64,000 bases of DNA from contig CM066732.1 in assembly GCA_033961575.1 (NCBI GenBank), forward strand, positions 66,440,687 through 66,504,686, read 5' to 3'. The DNA comes from Aselliscus stoliczkanus (lineage: Eukaryota > Chordata > Mammalia > Chiroptera > Hipposideridae). The position numbers and the translations under genes are program-made. This document shows positions 1 to 12,060 of the stretch, in pieces. The number at the start of each line of letters is the position of its first letter. Within the stretch, counting starts at the first letter, position 1. Under the pieces are notes generated by a model that was not told the DNA's origin, did no database searches, and worked only from the letters and a program-made list of their open reading frames with translations.

Positions 1-735
1 ATTCGTATACAGAGAAATTATATGTTCATAATTTTTTTAGCTCAACTCTTCATAATATTGGTTTTGAGGATCTGTAATTATGATTTATTTAAACCTTGGG
101 TTATGTGGGAAATTGCTCAGCACTTTCTGGACTGGTTTATGTAAGATCATTTAGTTCTTCCATAGATCACAAGCATAAGGGGCCTTCAGATATTTGCAGC
201 TGCTTCTACTTGGTTATTGACTTTCTGACATCCAAAGGGCAACTGCTCTTCTCTCTACATTGACTTATTTATTATGGGAGTCCCACTTTTTGCAAATTAT
301 AAATGTGCTTTTTCTTTTCTTACCATGTCTTTTCTAAAAGATATACACTTACAGACCGCGATTTATGTCTTTCAATTTTTAAAATGCAATGGATACATTT
401 TTCTATAATTAGGCCATACAGCTCCCCTGTTCCATATAAAGAGGACTGACAAAGCATCAACAAAAGTAATTTTATAGCAAATGAATGCTGTGGTTACAAA
501 TGGTGTCATAACAAAGGATTGATTGGAAAATGTATTAAAACAATCAAGAAATCAGCTCGGCATCAAAAATAATGAATACGATTATTTAGAGGTTCCATAT
601 TGTCAGCCCTTAAATTAGTCATTTTATGTTTGACTGTATGGGTATGTTCTATGTGTCAAAATAAAAGTACAAAGTGGAAGTTCTCTCATAGTCCATCTCT
701 TCAAATTTTAATATATTATGAAATTCAAAGAGAAA
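1..735. other. AT-rich intergenic DNA, nothing recognised
   Basis: No open frame with recognisable protein similarity, no repeat family I can name and no RNA gene. The short open frames here look like chance in AT-rich DNA. Confidence 0.5.
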
Positions 736-737
736 TA

Positions 738-818
738 TTGGGTTGTCAGAAAAGTCGTGACGCATTTTTGCAAAGAAAAGCATAGAAAAAATACGTTATG
801 ACTTTTCTGACAACCCAA
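738..818. mobile_element. 81-bp mariner-type MITE
   Basis: The left end begins TTGGGTTGTCAGAAAAGTC and the right end is its near-perfect reverse complement (GACTTTTCTGACAACCCAA). The element is therefore an inverted-repeat unit with a core of about 30 bp and no coding capacity. TA precedes the left end and TG follows the right end, which fits a mariner TA target duplication with one decayed base. The size and layout match non-autonomous mariner derivatives such as primate MADE1. The terminal sequence differs from the mariner at 8.7 kb, so a different parent element mobilised it. Confidence 0.85.
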
Positions 819-1234
819 TGTAACATAAAAGGCTGGTGAGAAGAGACTCCACAGATTTATGTTGAAAGGAACATAAATTAGGAGAATGTAGGTAGCTAGA
901 CCTGTCATCCCCACCAACACACTCTATTATCACTTATTTACTTGAATTGTTCATTCATATATATGGATCTCAAGATAATATCTGTAAGATGGACATAAAA
1001 ATACCCAGTTTATGTAAAGAAAAAGGGTTAGCTATCTCAAAGTCCAAAATTTTATATCTAAACACAAGGGACACACTTGGCATACCTAGCTCAGGTAACC
1101 AGGGAGGCTGTTCCACTGAGCCCCACAGGACACCTACTACATAAGGCCACTCTATCAGGACCAGGAGAAAGAGTAGCTCTCCCTATTACATAGATACAAA
1201 CACAGGGATGCAGACAAAATGGGGATAAAGAAAC

Positions 1235-2081
1235 ATGTCCCAAATAGAAGAACAGAACAAAGCTCCAGAAAGAGAACTAAGCAAAATGGAGACAAGCAAT
1301 CTACCAGACACAGAGTGCAAAACTTTGATTATAAAAATGATCAATATTCTCAGTAAGAACTTCATCAAAGAGTAGGAAACATAAAAATGGAGGTAGAAAA
1401 CATAAAAAAAAAAACTATCAGAAATGAAGAGTATAATAATTGAAACAAATAATACATTATAGAGAATCAATAGTAGATTAGATGGAGGAGACGATTGAAT
1501 CAGCCATTTAGAAGGTAAGGTAGCAGAAAACACCCAATCAGAACAGCAAAAACAAAAACATATCCAAAAAAGTGAGGCCTTTGAGATATTAATTATCAAC
1601 ATTTGCATTATTGGAGTACCAAAAGGAGAAGAGACAGAGCAAGGAACTGAAAATCTATTTGAAGAAATAATGACAAAAAACTTCCACAACCTGATGAAGG
1701 ATAGAGACATACAAGCTTAGGAATCACAGACAGTCCTAAACAAGATGAACCCAAAGAGGCTCACACCAAGACATGTAATAATTAAAATGCCAAAGGTTAA
1801 AGACAAACGAGAATCTTAAAAGTAGCAAAAGAAAAGCAGTTAGTTCCCTACAAGGGAGCTCCCATAAGATTGTCAGCTGATTTCTCAACAGGAACTTTGC
1901 AAACCAAAAAAGATTGGCATGAAATATTCAACGTGATGAAAAGCAAGGACCTACTACCAAGATTGCTCTACCCAGCAAAGCTATCATTTAAATCAAAGGA
2001 CAGATAAAGAGCTTCTGCCCAAAGTAAAAGATAAATAAGTTCATCACCACCAAACCAAGAAATGTAAAGGGACTTCTTTAA
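1235..2081 (+). pseudogene. HAL1 ORF1 (L1 ORF1p-like nucleic-acid-binding protein), broken
   Basis: L1 ORF1p is the RNA-binding chaperone of the LINE-1 ribonucleoprotein. The start chosen is the ATG at 1235, because the same MSQI-type start is seen in the copy at 48546. About 45 codons are open, then an in-frame TAG occurs in the segment expected to form the coiled coil. Frameshifts follow further on. The C-terminal region still shows the RRM/CTD signatures of the family, translated here as APIRLSADFST-like and LLYPAKLSFK-like stretches. The frame ends at a conserved GGACTTCTTTAA. The span of about 282 codons is shorter than human L1 ORF1p (338 aa). A long antisense open frame at 1186-1710 is a shadow. 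It is a dead copy. Confidence 0.75.
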
Positions 2082-2555
2082 GGAGAAAAAAGATAAAAAT
2101 ATGAATAATAAAAAAATGAATAATAAAATTTCATAGCTACATATCAACAATAACTTTAAATGTAAATGAACTAAATACTTCAATCAAAACCATAGGGTTG
2201 CTAAATAGATAAGAAAACAAGGCCCTTACATATTCTGCCTACAAGAGACCCACTTAAAATTGAAAAACGCATACAGACCAAAAGTAAAGGAATGAAAAAA
2301 GATATTTCATGAAAATGGAAACAAACAAAAAAGCTGTGCTAACAATACTTACATGAGACAAAATAGACTTTAAAGCAAAGGCTATAACAAGACAAAGAAG
2401 GACCCATCAATTCCACTTCTGGGTATTTATCCAAAGAAATCCAAAACACTAATTTGACATATGCATCCATACGTTCATTGCAGCATTATTTACAATAGCA
2501 AGATATGGAAGCAACCTAAGTATCCATCAATAGATAAATGGATAAGGAAGTGGTA

Positions 2556-3039
2556 TGGGCTGGCAGAGGGACACGTTGGTTAAGAGTTGGCTTGAGATGC
2601 CGGCTGTGAGTAGCAAGGCCCCGGTTTGGAACCCACATATGAGGGACAGTGACACTGTGCCCTCTACAGGTAAGATGGTGAACAACAGCTCGACCTAGAG
2701 CTTGGCTGCCATGAGTTGCCAGCGATGGCGTAGGCTGCAGCCCCTGCTGCAGTGGGCTGCCATGAGCTACCATGAATGGCTGTCAGCAGGCATGAGCACC
2801 CGGCAGCCGGCAGCTGGCGTGAACTGCCAAGAGCCATTGTGAGCAGCTGTCCAGAGGCCAGCCACCTATCTGTCTCACCCGAGAAGAGAGCAATGATGAT
2901 ACCAACATGGGCCAGTGAAGCAATGTCCTCCATAACTGGACTAAAGAGCAAAAGGACAGCAACTTATCTGTTCCCTTTCCCCAATTCCCCAATGCGGTCC
3001 CCCCCCCACAATTTCCCAATAAAAGTCTTAAAAAAAAAA
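2556..3039 (+). mobile_element. Composite tRNA-derived SINE, long form
   Basis: The tRNA-like head (GGGCTGGC... to GACACTGTGCCCTC) is followed by a roughly 300-bp body and a 3' domain with CTGTTCCC/CAATTCCCC motifs. It ends AATAAAAGTCTT plus an A run. It interrupts HAL1 copy A, whose sequence resumes at 3041. The target duplication is weak: AAGTGGTA at 2548-2555 against AAGCAGTA at 3040-3047. Box-B-like GGTTTGGAACCC is visible in the head. Confidence 0.85.
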
Positions 3040-3550
3040 AAGCAGTACATATGTACAATGAAATAACCATATGAAAGAATGAAATCTTGCCATCTGCAAC
3101 AATATAGATGAACATAGACCATATCATGCCAAGTGACATAAATCAGGAAGAGAAAGACAAATATTATATGATTTCACTTATATGTGGAATCTAAAAAACA
3201 AAATGAATGAACAAACAAAACAGAAACAAACTCATAGATACAGAGAACATTTTGATAGTTGCCAAATGCAAGTGGTTGGGGGGTGGGTGAAAAAGGTGAA
3301 GGGATTAAAAAGTAGAAATTTGTAGTTACAAAATAGTCATGGGGATGTATAGTACAGCATAGGAAATATTGTCAATAATATTGTAATAACTATGTATGCT
3401 GCCAGATGGGTACTAGATTTATTGAGGTGATCACTTTGTAAGTTATATAAATGTCTAAGCACTAAATGTCTAATCACTATATGCATACCTGAAATTAATA
3501 TAATATTGTATGTCAACTATAATTGAAAAATAAAAAAGTATTAAAAAATA

Positions 3551-6500
3551 AAATAAACATTTCAATGAGTATTAAATTAAATAATATTAAATTAACAACA
3601 TATTAAATAAAATACATAACATAATATATTGCATATAGTATGAGAAAAGTAATATATAATTTTAAAAAATATATTTATTATTTTAATTCCTTAGTTATAA
3701 GGTTCCATATGGAAACTGAAGTCATAACATGAAAATTCCTAATTAATCACCTTTTGATATCAAACATATGATAAAAATAGAAATAAAAATTAAGCATTCT
3801 CTAATCTTTTTTACTTTTCAGGGCTTTGTTTTAATGAACAGAAAAACATTGCCCTAAATTATTGGAGCATATATATTAATTTAGGCTCTCTCAAAAAAAG
3901 TTGAACAAAAATGTGTATATGTATTACGATATTTCATAGGTATGGTACTTTAAAAATAGATGGACATAGAGCTCTTATAGAGACTTCATCTTCAAATAAA
4001 CAATATTACCCTGAATCAACAGCTTATTCTCAAGGTTAGTATTCTTTTGTCCATTGGGCAACAAAATTTCAATTGTCATTTCAAAACAGGGTGGGTGCAG
4101 ACATACATACATATTCATTTAGCTATGGAGATTTTATAATCATTTTGTTCTATGAATAAGGATTCTTATCTCTTGAAAGAGAAATGAATGTCACCAGTAT
4201 TGGTACAATATTAGAGGTATAATACTGGACTTGTTTGTACTGGAGATATATATATATATATTCATATATATATATATACTGCTCACAGCAGGCATATTCG
4301 CAGGGGTACAAATAATCCTAATGAATAAAACTGACAAACCTTGGAAAATGTCAAAATGTAATCCTTTGAGAGAAAAGGATGAGAAACACAGGGAAAAGTA
4401 CCATGACCTTTCATGAAAGAAGGCAGGGCCTTTGTTCCGTATACAAAGATATGTGAAAAAGTCTATCCCAGGAGTATGATGTTGTCATAATATTGAAACA
4501 AAATAACAATGGATGGATACTATTGCAAATTAAATCAAATCTAGATCAAATCATTTGGTAATTCCTATAGCAGAAAATAGTGGAACTATTTAAATTAACA
4601 TACATTTTACTTCCAAATATGTTTATAGGATATGATAGTTCTGGTCTCTTAAAGTACTCTAAAATTGGTAGAATTTATTAAACTTTTAAATACCTTATTA
4701 AACTTTTCAGTATTTCTAATGTATCATCTTCCCATCAGGTTCTTTTTTGTGCTTTATCAAGATTATTAATATGTTCCAATAGAAAAATTCAAGTTCTAAA
4801 TATAATAAGGGAAGTGCCTAAATGAAGTAGGATAAAAGATAAAGGAAAATCTATGACCACTGGCTCACAATCCAGAGAAATGTATGAATTCAGGAGTATT
4901 TCCGTGAGTCATCATGGCCACAGATTGAAACATGAAGAGCCCTTAGTACAAGAGTCATAGCATTTGACGAAAGGATGTTTCAGGTAAACTCTTATAGAAC
5001 TACTCATGCTTCCATTTATCAAAACCCCCAACCCTTCCCTCTCTACATTATTTTAACCATATCCCAAATGGATTCAAAGATGAATAATAACCAAATGAAC
5101 TTAAATAAGTCCTATAGATACTGGAGCAAAAACATGCGGGTGAAGAGTGGGAAAAACTACAGCAAACAGAAAGATTATAATATATATTCAGGGATTTATT
5201 TTAAATTATTTGAATAAAGCTAAACAAACACATAAATAATGATTGCAAACACCATGCAAATACTTTACCTAACAAGGTTAAGAGTAAATATATAACGGAA
5301 AATGATTGGGAGGATGGAGCACAAAGGAGATGGATATAAATATGTACTCAATTCCTTTTACTTCATACCAGAAAAGAATAGATATCTGCCCCAAACTGAA
5401 AGAAAGATAAATTAATTACTTCAATCTGCTAATATTTCTCATATATTTTTATAGTTAGAGAGATTTAGAAACTAATATTTCTTCTTGCAAGGAAAACATT
5501 GCCTAAATACAACAATTTATTTAGCTTAATTTTAGTTGCTTTTTCTTCTTTTAAATACCATTGAACAAAATGTTTGTACTTTGGTAAAACAATTATAGTA
5601 CTTAGTCAAATTATTTTACCTATTTAAATCTGTCTGTGTATATGCATAGAAAGGAGCTGAGAATTATGGTCAGCAAATGTTAATATTTATTTATTGATTG
5701 ATGATAAAGTTTGGGAATGATACATTTACTTGTCATTTTCTTGTTGCCTGCATTTTATATAATTGTGAAATACAGCATTCTTAAACTATCTTAATGTGGT
5801 AAAAATGTCTAGCTAAAAGTCTTCTAAGGTTCTGGACTTGCTGCTTCAAACATGATATGAACCCTTGACAGCTGCTGAGTGTCCTCAGCATTCTGTATAA
5901 ATACATTGTTATAATTATGATTAACAATCAACTTTAACTTCTAAAGTAGTTCTTTGTCAAAATGAAATCAATCCCAAACTATTCATTTTGCAGGTTGCAT
6001 TATGGTGAAGATGAGTAAAGATTTACTACAAACACAGGGAGAGGCAAGAGTCCAGCGAAGAAGATGCCAAAAAATGTCCATAACTTGTGCTTCACAAATT
6101 CCTAGATGTCTGCCAGTCAGAGATCAGAAACTGGCAATTAATTTATAGTGAACTGACTTGTGACCAAATTTCAGGAAACTCTGTCAATGAGTATTTACTT
6201 TTTCTATGAGCCACACTCAATTGCAGTTTTGAACTTTCAAACCACTTGATAAAGTATTTTAAAATACCAAAAGATATGTGCAAGTGGTAAAATAGCTTGT
6301 CTCTTCATTTGTCATAGCTGAGAAGTTATGCATATGTTTTAAGGAATAATATATATATGCAATGGAGTATGTTATAGCATATATGGTAGGAATTTACATA
6401 GCCTACTGTACATGAGAACTTAAGAAGACCAGATGAGTAAAAGTATACCAGCTGAGTGATACCCTAGGCTGGCTGTTGGTATGGCTGGGAGACTTAGAAA

Positions 6501-8662
6501 TCACAGAACCAAAAGACAGTGGAATATGCTGATTTCAGCACTTCCATTGTACTAAGTGTGGAAGCCTGTCAATGTTCATTTCAATGCTGTCAGGCAATCT
6601 CCTTTTATCACATATATGAGCTGCCTCTAAGCAACGCCCATTTCAAAAAAAAAAAAAAAAGAGGCAGTTTCAAATTCAGATAAAAAGAATAATTCATCTT
6701 TCAGTCCTTAAATCAAGCTAGTGAGTCAACAGCTTTGTGTGAATGGCTACTTTACACAAAGTATCATCTTCAGCTACTAGTTTTTGTCAGACATAATCAA
6801 TAAGGAAAGCAAAAACACACAGGTATCTCTTTATATAAAGCTATTATTGGTCAATGCAACTAAGTATACATGTTAGAAATTTATTCCAAAATTAAACATT
6901 ATTGTAATCTTGGTTACCTTTGACTATATAGAAACTTCTGTCAGATCCAGCAATATTAAAATCATATAGAACATTATTTTATGAACCAGAAAATAGAAAA
7001 TCCCAACACCACCTCTCTACTACCACTTGGTTTATTCACAGGAAGATATTATTTTTTAAATGAACAAATTTGAAACACCTATCCATAAAGTGCTCCTATT
7101 AGGCTTTATTAGAACAGAAACAAATGAATATCTGAATTTTAAAGGCAAATGCAAAAGATATGGATCCATTTAAATGAATCAAATCAACTAAGCATTGAAA
7201 TTGCATGCGATTTTCACTGTTCTTTAAAAATGACCTTATCCTGATTTTGTCTTATTTTCAGCATTTCAAGGCAAAGCAGCTCAAGGTAACTCAGTTTCAT
7301 TTGCCTCTCTGAACCTATAAAAGTCCTTTGCATAGAGGTTGGTGCACTCAGAATGTTTGTTGAATAAATTAATGCTGTTTGTACAATACATATAATTGGC
7401 AAACACAGCACCACAGTCATATTTAGAAGACTTGATCCTGTTTACATTCAAGATAAATCAAAACAAACAGTGATATTATAAACATGATAGAGTAGTCTAA
7501 TGTGTTTTCATTAAATGACACAAGTGCACTAATAAAAAAATACAGACCAGACGACCATGGCTTAAATTTGTAGGACTGAATGAGACTCTCTTAATATTTT
7601 AATTATTTTCATCATTTTTCTGATATATATTTAAGTCTGTTCAACATTGGCTAAAGCCCTTAAAAAGGACCAACATTCAGAAAATTAATGTGTTTTATTT
7701 TTTAATTTGACTACCTTAAATGTTGAATTTGTTATGTATACAAATGCAACCATAGAAAAAGACATTATAACAATCAAAAAAATACATGTATAAAACATAC
7801 ACAGAAAAGTTTGATTTTCCTGGAACTAACAATATTAGAAACTGCAACCCATAATTTATAATGTAAATAATGGTATTATGGCCTGTATGAAGATTAAGAA
7901 TTAAGTCTCATAGTTTTATATTTTATCTATCCAGGAAAGCTGTATAAATCTTATTTAAACCATAATTATCTGTCTGATGTAAAAGCCTAATTGTGTCATA
8001 TATTATGTATAACAAGAAATGACAATAGGGAGAAAAATGAAAATATTTTCAATTTCTAAAATATATAGTTTTACTTGCTGTAATACATTCATAGATAGCA
8101 CTGTTTCTTGTAATTAATCAACGTTTGATTGAATTTCCTAATATTACGGTCCTGTTAACATATAAAAGTTGCAGCCTTTTCCCCATCAGGCATGAATGTA
8201 ATTATTTCTTATCTTTCAACACAGCCAAGCCATGTAAATATAATTACAAATTTTTATGTTTGCTCAAGCATAAAAAACTCATATAATTAATATTGTATTT
8301 ATCCTCTTTCCTTTGTCAGTTATTAAAATGCATCTTGAATTCATCCTCTATGACTACAGTTTCTAGTTAGAATTAATTTTCACCTTGATTTTCAAACTTT
8401 AACAAAGGCAATTACATGTATTCAGACTTCAGGCAGTGGTTAGAAGCTTGTATTTCTGACATTCATAAAGGCTGACTTTCGTTTAGAAATCTTAAAGACT
8501 TGAAAATTGGAAGTACTCAAATTAATTTGGCAGACCACGGTTCATCAATGCACCAAAGCATGCCACTCAGGAAAATACGTACTAGAACAATATTTCAACA
8601 AATGCTGTATGGATTCTCAGATATCTTTACTTCCTGATATCTCAATATGAAATTATAAAGTA
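3551..8662. other. AT-rich unique DNA without recognised genes
   Basis: About 5 kb with no open frame that resembles a known protein. It holds a (TA)n tract near 4245-4280 and an A15 run at about 6645. The 5880-6250 and 8100-8300 stretches look non-repetitive and contain TAATTA-type motifs, but nothing firm can be said. Candidate frames such as 4975-5217 and 7214-7420 lack any family signature. Confidence 0.45.
4244..4280. repeat. (TA)n simple repeat
   Basis: Two runs of alternating TA separated by a short TTCA interruption. Confidence 0.9.
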
Positions 8663-9213
8663 TGAGGTTTAAGTTCATGAACTCATCCTAGAGAAAGTGC
8701 TGTATACGCCATTGCTGAATATCACTATGCTCACCTTCAAAGTACTCCCCTTGGGAAGCTATGCACTGATGCCAGTTCAAAGCAGTTTTGGAACTCTTTT
8801 TCTGGAATGGATATCAGAGCTGTTGTCATATTATCCTTGATGTCCTGAATGCCATCGAAATGTCTTCCTTTCAATATTTCCTTTATCTTTGGGTAAAGAA
8901 AGAAGTCATTGGGGGCCAGATCAGGTGAGTAGGGAGGGTGTTCCAATACAGTTATTTGTTTACTGGCTAAAAACTCCCTCACTGACAGTACTGTGTGGGC
9001 CGGTGCGTTGTCACGATGCAAGAGCCATGAATTGTTGGCGAAAAGTTCAGGTCGTCTAACTTTTTCACGCAGCCTTTTCAGCACTTCCAAATAGTAAACT
9101 TGGTTAACTGTTTGTCCATTTGGTACAAATTCATAAAGAATAATCCCTCTGATATAAAAAAAAGATCAGCCACATCATCGCAACAAGTTCATGAACTTAA
9201 TTGTTAGGCCTCA
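8663..9213 (-). mobile_element. Internally deleted mariner transposon
   Basis: Both terminal inverted repeats are present. The left end reads TGAGGTTTAAGTTCATGAAC (8663 on). The right end, reverse complemented, reads TGAGGCCTAACAATTAAGTT and on to CATGAAC. Each is flanked by TA (8661-8662 and 9214-9215), the mariner target. The element is 551 bp against about 1.3 kb for an autonomous mariner. The C-terminal catalytic half of the transposase is kept on the minus strand. The N-terminal DNA-binding half is missing, because coding sequence runs straight into the right terminal repeat. The left repeat also lacks about 7 bp. Confidence 0.9.
8737..9090 (-). pseudogene. Mariner transposase, C-terminal catalytic fragment
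   Basis: This fragment of a Tc1/mariner DDE transposase would cut and join transposon ends at TA sites if whole. The visible family signatures are HRDNAPAH around residues 35-42 (second catalytic Asp) and YSPDLAPNDFFLYPKIK around residues 73-89 (third catalytic Asp), spaced as in the mariner DD34D class. The first catalytic Asp and the helix-turn-helix domain are absent. Codons continue open upstream of the first Met to about 9120. At the C-terminus a small deletion shifts the frame: the family ending in CIASQGEYF is readable in the next frame, while this frame ends as SFPRGVL. It is not functional. Confidence 0.9.
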
Positions 9214-9764
9214 TATTTTAAGTGGTAACAGAGGTATAACCAATGATTTTAGCATGTTTTTTAAAACTTTAATGTGCTATTCTAATATCAACATAACCCC
9301 ATGTCCATTACATCTATGTTAATGAATCTTGAAACTGAAGGGTGATCTCCTTTTATGTGGAAAATAATACTATTAATCAATCGATGTCATTTGCAGGAAA
9401 CTAAGTGCTAGCCTTGATGTTCACCATGCTGTTCATTTTTTGTTTATACTGATGAATCTTCATTCTGCATTAAACATAGGTAAAATGCTATATTTTATAT
9501 TTGCCTGCCCCAATTAGCAAAGTAATCTATGAAGCTTAAATAATGACCAACTCATGGGACAGAACTTGCTCAGAAGAAAGTACTATTATATCTAAGAAAT
9601 AAGTTACATCCAAGGGTAATTTAAATGTTAATTTATTTTACTGTATAGTACTTTTATGAATTTTAAACCACACATTCTATATTATATATTAATTTGATAC
9701 TGTAACTAAAATTTCTAGTTTTTATTTACATTTCAGAAATGTAATAAATACCTAGGTTTATTTT

Positions 9765-9935
9765 GTGCCAGGTTCATTTCAAAGAATGTCACCAATGGTA
9801 CTCATTTAGTCTTCATAACAAGATTATCCCCTTTTCACATATACCTAATAACACTAAGGCACCGAGAGGTTATATAAGTAGCTTATGGTCACACAGCAAT
9901 AAAGTGAAAAAGTAGGGTTTCAAATAGAGGCAGTC
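9765..9935 (-). repeat. MIR SINE remnant
   Basis: Reverse-complement MIR signatures are visible: GTGCCAGG, CCCCTTTTCACA, then AGTAGCTTATGGTCACACAGC. This is an ancient tRNA-derived SINE common to mammals. The boundaries are approximate. Confidence 0.7.
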
Positions 9936-10164
9936 TGTTTCCCAGAGTGATTCTGTCAAATGCTTTTTCTGCATCTATGGAAATTATTATATGGGTTTTC
10001 TCCTTTATTTTCTGACTATGGTGAATTACATGGTAGATTTTCAAATTTTTAAATCAATCTTACATTCCTGAGATAAATCCTATTTTGACCTATTTTGACA
10101 TAATATATTATTTTTATTTGTTTTTGCATTTGCTTTAGTATTTTAAGATTTTTAATTCTATTAT

Positions 10165-10600
10165 TTATTTATTTTTAATTTTTATTAAATTTATTAGGAT
10201 GATATTGATCAGTAGAATTACATTGGTTTGAAGTGTACAATTCTATAATACATCATTTATATATTGCATTGTGTGTTCACCACCCAAAATCAATTCTCCT
10301 TCCATCACCATATATTTGACACCCCCTTACTCTCCTCTACCAACAATTCTCACCCAATTGCTTTGGCTATTTGGGGTCTTTTGTGATTCCATACAAATCT
10401 CATGATTTTTTTGTTCTATTTACTTAAAAAGTGCCATTGGAATTTTGATAGGGATTGCATTACATCTGTATATTGCTTTGGGTAATATGGCTTTATTTTA
10501 AGTATGTTGATTCATCAAATCCAATGAATATGGAATATCTTTCCAACTTTTTGTGTTTTCTTCAATTTCTTTTAATAATCTTTGTCTACAGGCATATGAC
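10165..10600 (-). mobile_element. L1 3' end plus ORF2 segment nested in the older L1
   Basis: 10165-10350 is the reverse complement of a laurasiatherian-type L1 3' end (AATTACATTGGTTTGAAGTG, CATCACCATATATTTGAC). It passes directly at about 10360 into antisense ORF2 sequence (TTGATAGGGATTGCATTACA). The host L1 resumes at about 10615. The join of 3' UTR to internal ORF2 implies an internal deletion. The ends are approximate. Confidence 0.5.
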
Positions 10601-11235
10601 CCTGAACATGCCTGATGTCATCTGTTAAAAATTTTTATATCTGTCTTCATGAGGAATATCAGTATAATTTTCTTTTTCTGTAATGCCTTTGTCAGGATTT
10701 ACTATTAGAGATATGAGTTATGTCATTAGAGTTACGTTATTAGAGTTCGGCCTCAGAAATTAAGTTGTACAATTGTCCCTTCTTCTCCTTTTCTTGGAAA
10801 ATTTGTTTAATTTCTGCATTATTTTCTACTTGACTATTTGATAGAATTCACCAGTGAAATCATCAGGGACTAAAGTTTTCCCTACAGAGATGTTTTTGAT
10901 CATGAATTCAATTTCTTTAATAGATAAAGGACTAATCAGATTTCTTGTTCCTTTCTGTGTCAATTTTGAATCTTGTTTTTTTAAAGGAATTTTCCCATTT
11001 TATCTAAGTTTCTAAATTTGTTGGAATAAAGCTGTTCATAATATTCTTATGTTATCCTTTTAATGTATAGAATATAGTTAAAACTTCTTTTTCATTTCTG
11101 GTATCAGTGATATATACACTATCTCTTTTTTGTCTTGATCAATCTAGCTAGACGCTTGTCAATATTGTTATTATTTATAAAGAACTGATGCTACTTTTGG
11201 CAGTGTTAATTGTCTCCACTTGTGCCTATCTTCTT

Positions 11236-11557
11236 TTTTTTTTAAATGGGGAATTGGGGGAGGGGAACAGCCAAGTTGCTGTCCTTTTGGTGAGGCAGAT
11301 CAGTCGATGGCCCCTGCATGGTGGCTCACCGTGGCTATTGGCAACTCACGCTGGCTGCCGGCCACTCACTGTAGCCTATGGCAGCCCACTGCAGCAGGGG
11401 CTGCAGCTTACACCATCGCCGGGGCTCGCACAGCCCAGCTCCAGGTGGAGCTGTTGTTAGCTGTAGGGGCAGTGTCACTGGCCCTCATGTGGGATCCGAA
11501 CCGGGGCCGCTGGCATCCCCAAACCAGCGCTTAACCAATGTGCCACTCGGCCAGCCC
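11236..11557 (-). mobile_element. Composite tRNA-derived SINE, internally shortened
   Basis: Minus-strand copy with its T-run at the left and the tRNA head at the right. A perfect 15-bp target duplication TGTGCCTATCTTCTT lies at 11221-11235 and 11558-11572. Relative to other long copies, the segment between the CAACTTG 3' domain and the CTGCCTCACC body part is missing. It sits inside the old L1. Confidence 0.9.
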
Positions 11558-12060
11558 TGTGCCTATCTTCTTGATTGTTCTCCTTATATATAAAATTTTC
11601 TTCTTTCCACTTACTTTCATTTCACTTTGCTCTTCTGCTTCTAGCTTCCAGAGGAAATAACTTCAGGTCATTAATTTTGGTCCTTTCTTTTTAATTTAAC
11701 TATTCAACCCTATAATTCCCCCCTAAGCACTGCTTTAATAGCAACCTATGTATTTTGATATGTTGTATATTCTTGTTACACAGTTAAAAATATTTTCTAA
11801 TTTTCTTGTGATTTGTTTTTTGATCCATGAATTATTTAGATTTGTTGTATTTAATTATTTTCCCAGATAATTTATTTTTAATCATTTTTAAATGTGTTCC
11901 ATTGCTATCACAGAGTATACTGTCAATATATTTTATGCCTTTTTCCTTTTATTCTACATTAGAAAGGTCAATGTTTACCAGAGGGTATTGAATTTTGAAT
12001 GTAAAATGAAAGATACTTATATAGTAAACTCTCACAAATTGATATTTGATATTGCAGGAG

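Larger units (their letters stand above)
1060..3550 (+). mobile_element. HAL1 (half-L1) retrotransposon, 5'-truncated, copy A
   Basis: LINE-1-derived element that keeps ORF1 but has lost almost all of ORF2. It starts inside the 5' UTR, matching the interior of the copies at 46.9 and 57.4 kb. It runs through ORF1 (1235-2081), then about 300 bp related to the start of ORF2 (endonuclease N-terminus). It then jumps near 2400 straight to sequence equivalent to the L1 ORF2 C-terminus and 3' UTR, and ends in an A-rich tail around 3530-3550. A composite SINE is inserted at 2556-3039. No clear target duplication was found. It encodes no reverse transcriptase, so it would have depended on L1 machinery. 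Confidence 0.8.
9936..12060 (-). mobile_element. Ancient L1 ORF2 fragment
   Basis: The minus strand carries decayed reverse-transcriptase-region sequence. Landmarks on the plus strand are TCTGCATCTATGG, CTTACATTCCTGAGATAAAT, AAATCATCAGGGACTAAAG and GAACTGATGCTACTTTTGG, all standard antisense L1 ORF2 segments. Many indels make it non-coding. It hosts a younger L1 piece (about 10165-10600) and a SINE (11236-11557). The right boundary is vague. Confidence 0.75.

Noticed and set aside
1186..1710. 174-codon minus-strand frame, the longest in the window
   Set aside because: It is the complement of A-rich HAL1 ORF1. The Phe/Leu/Ser-rich translation is the expected shadow.
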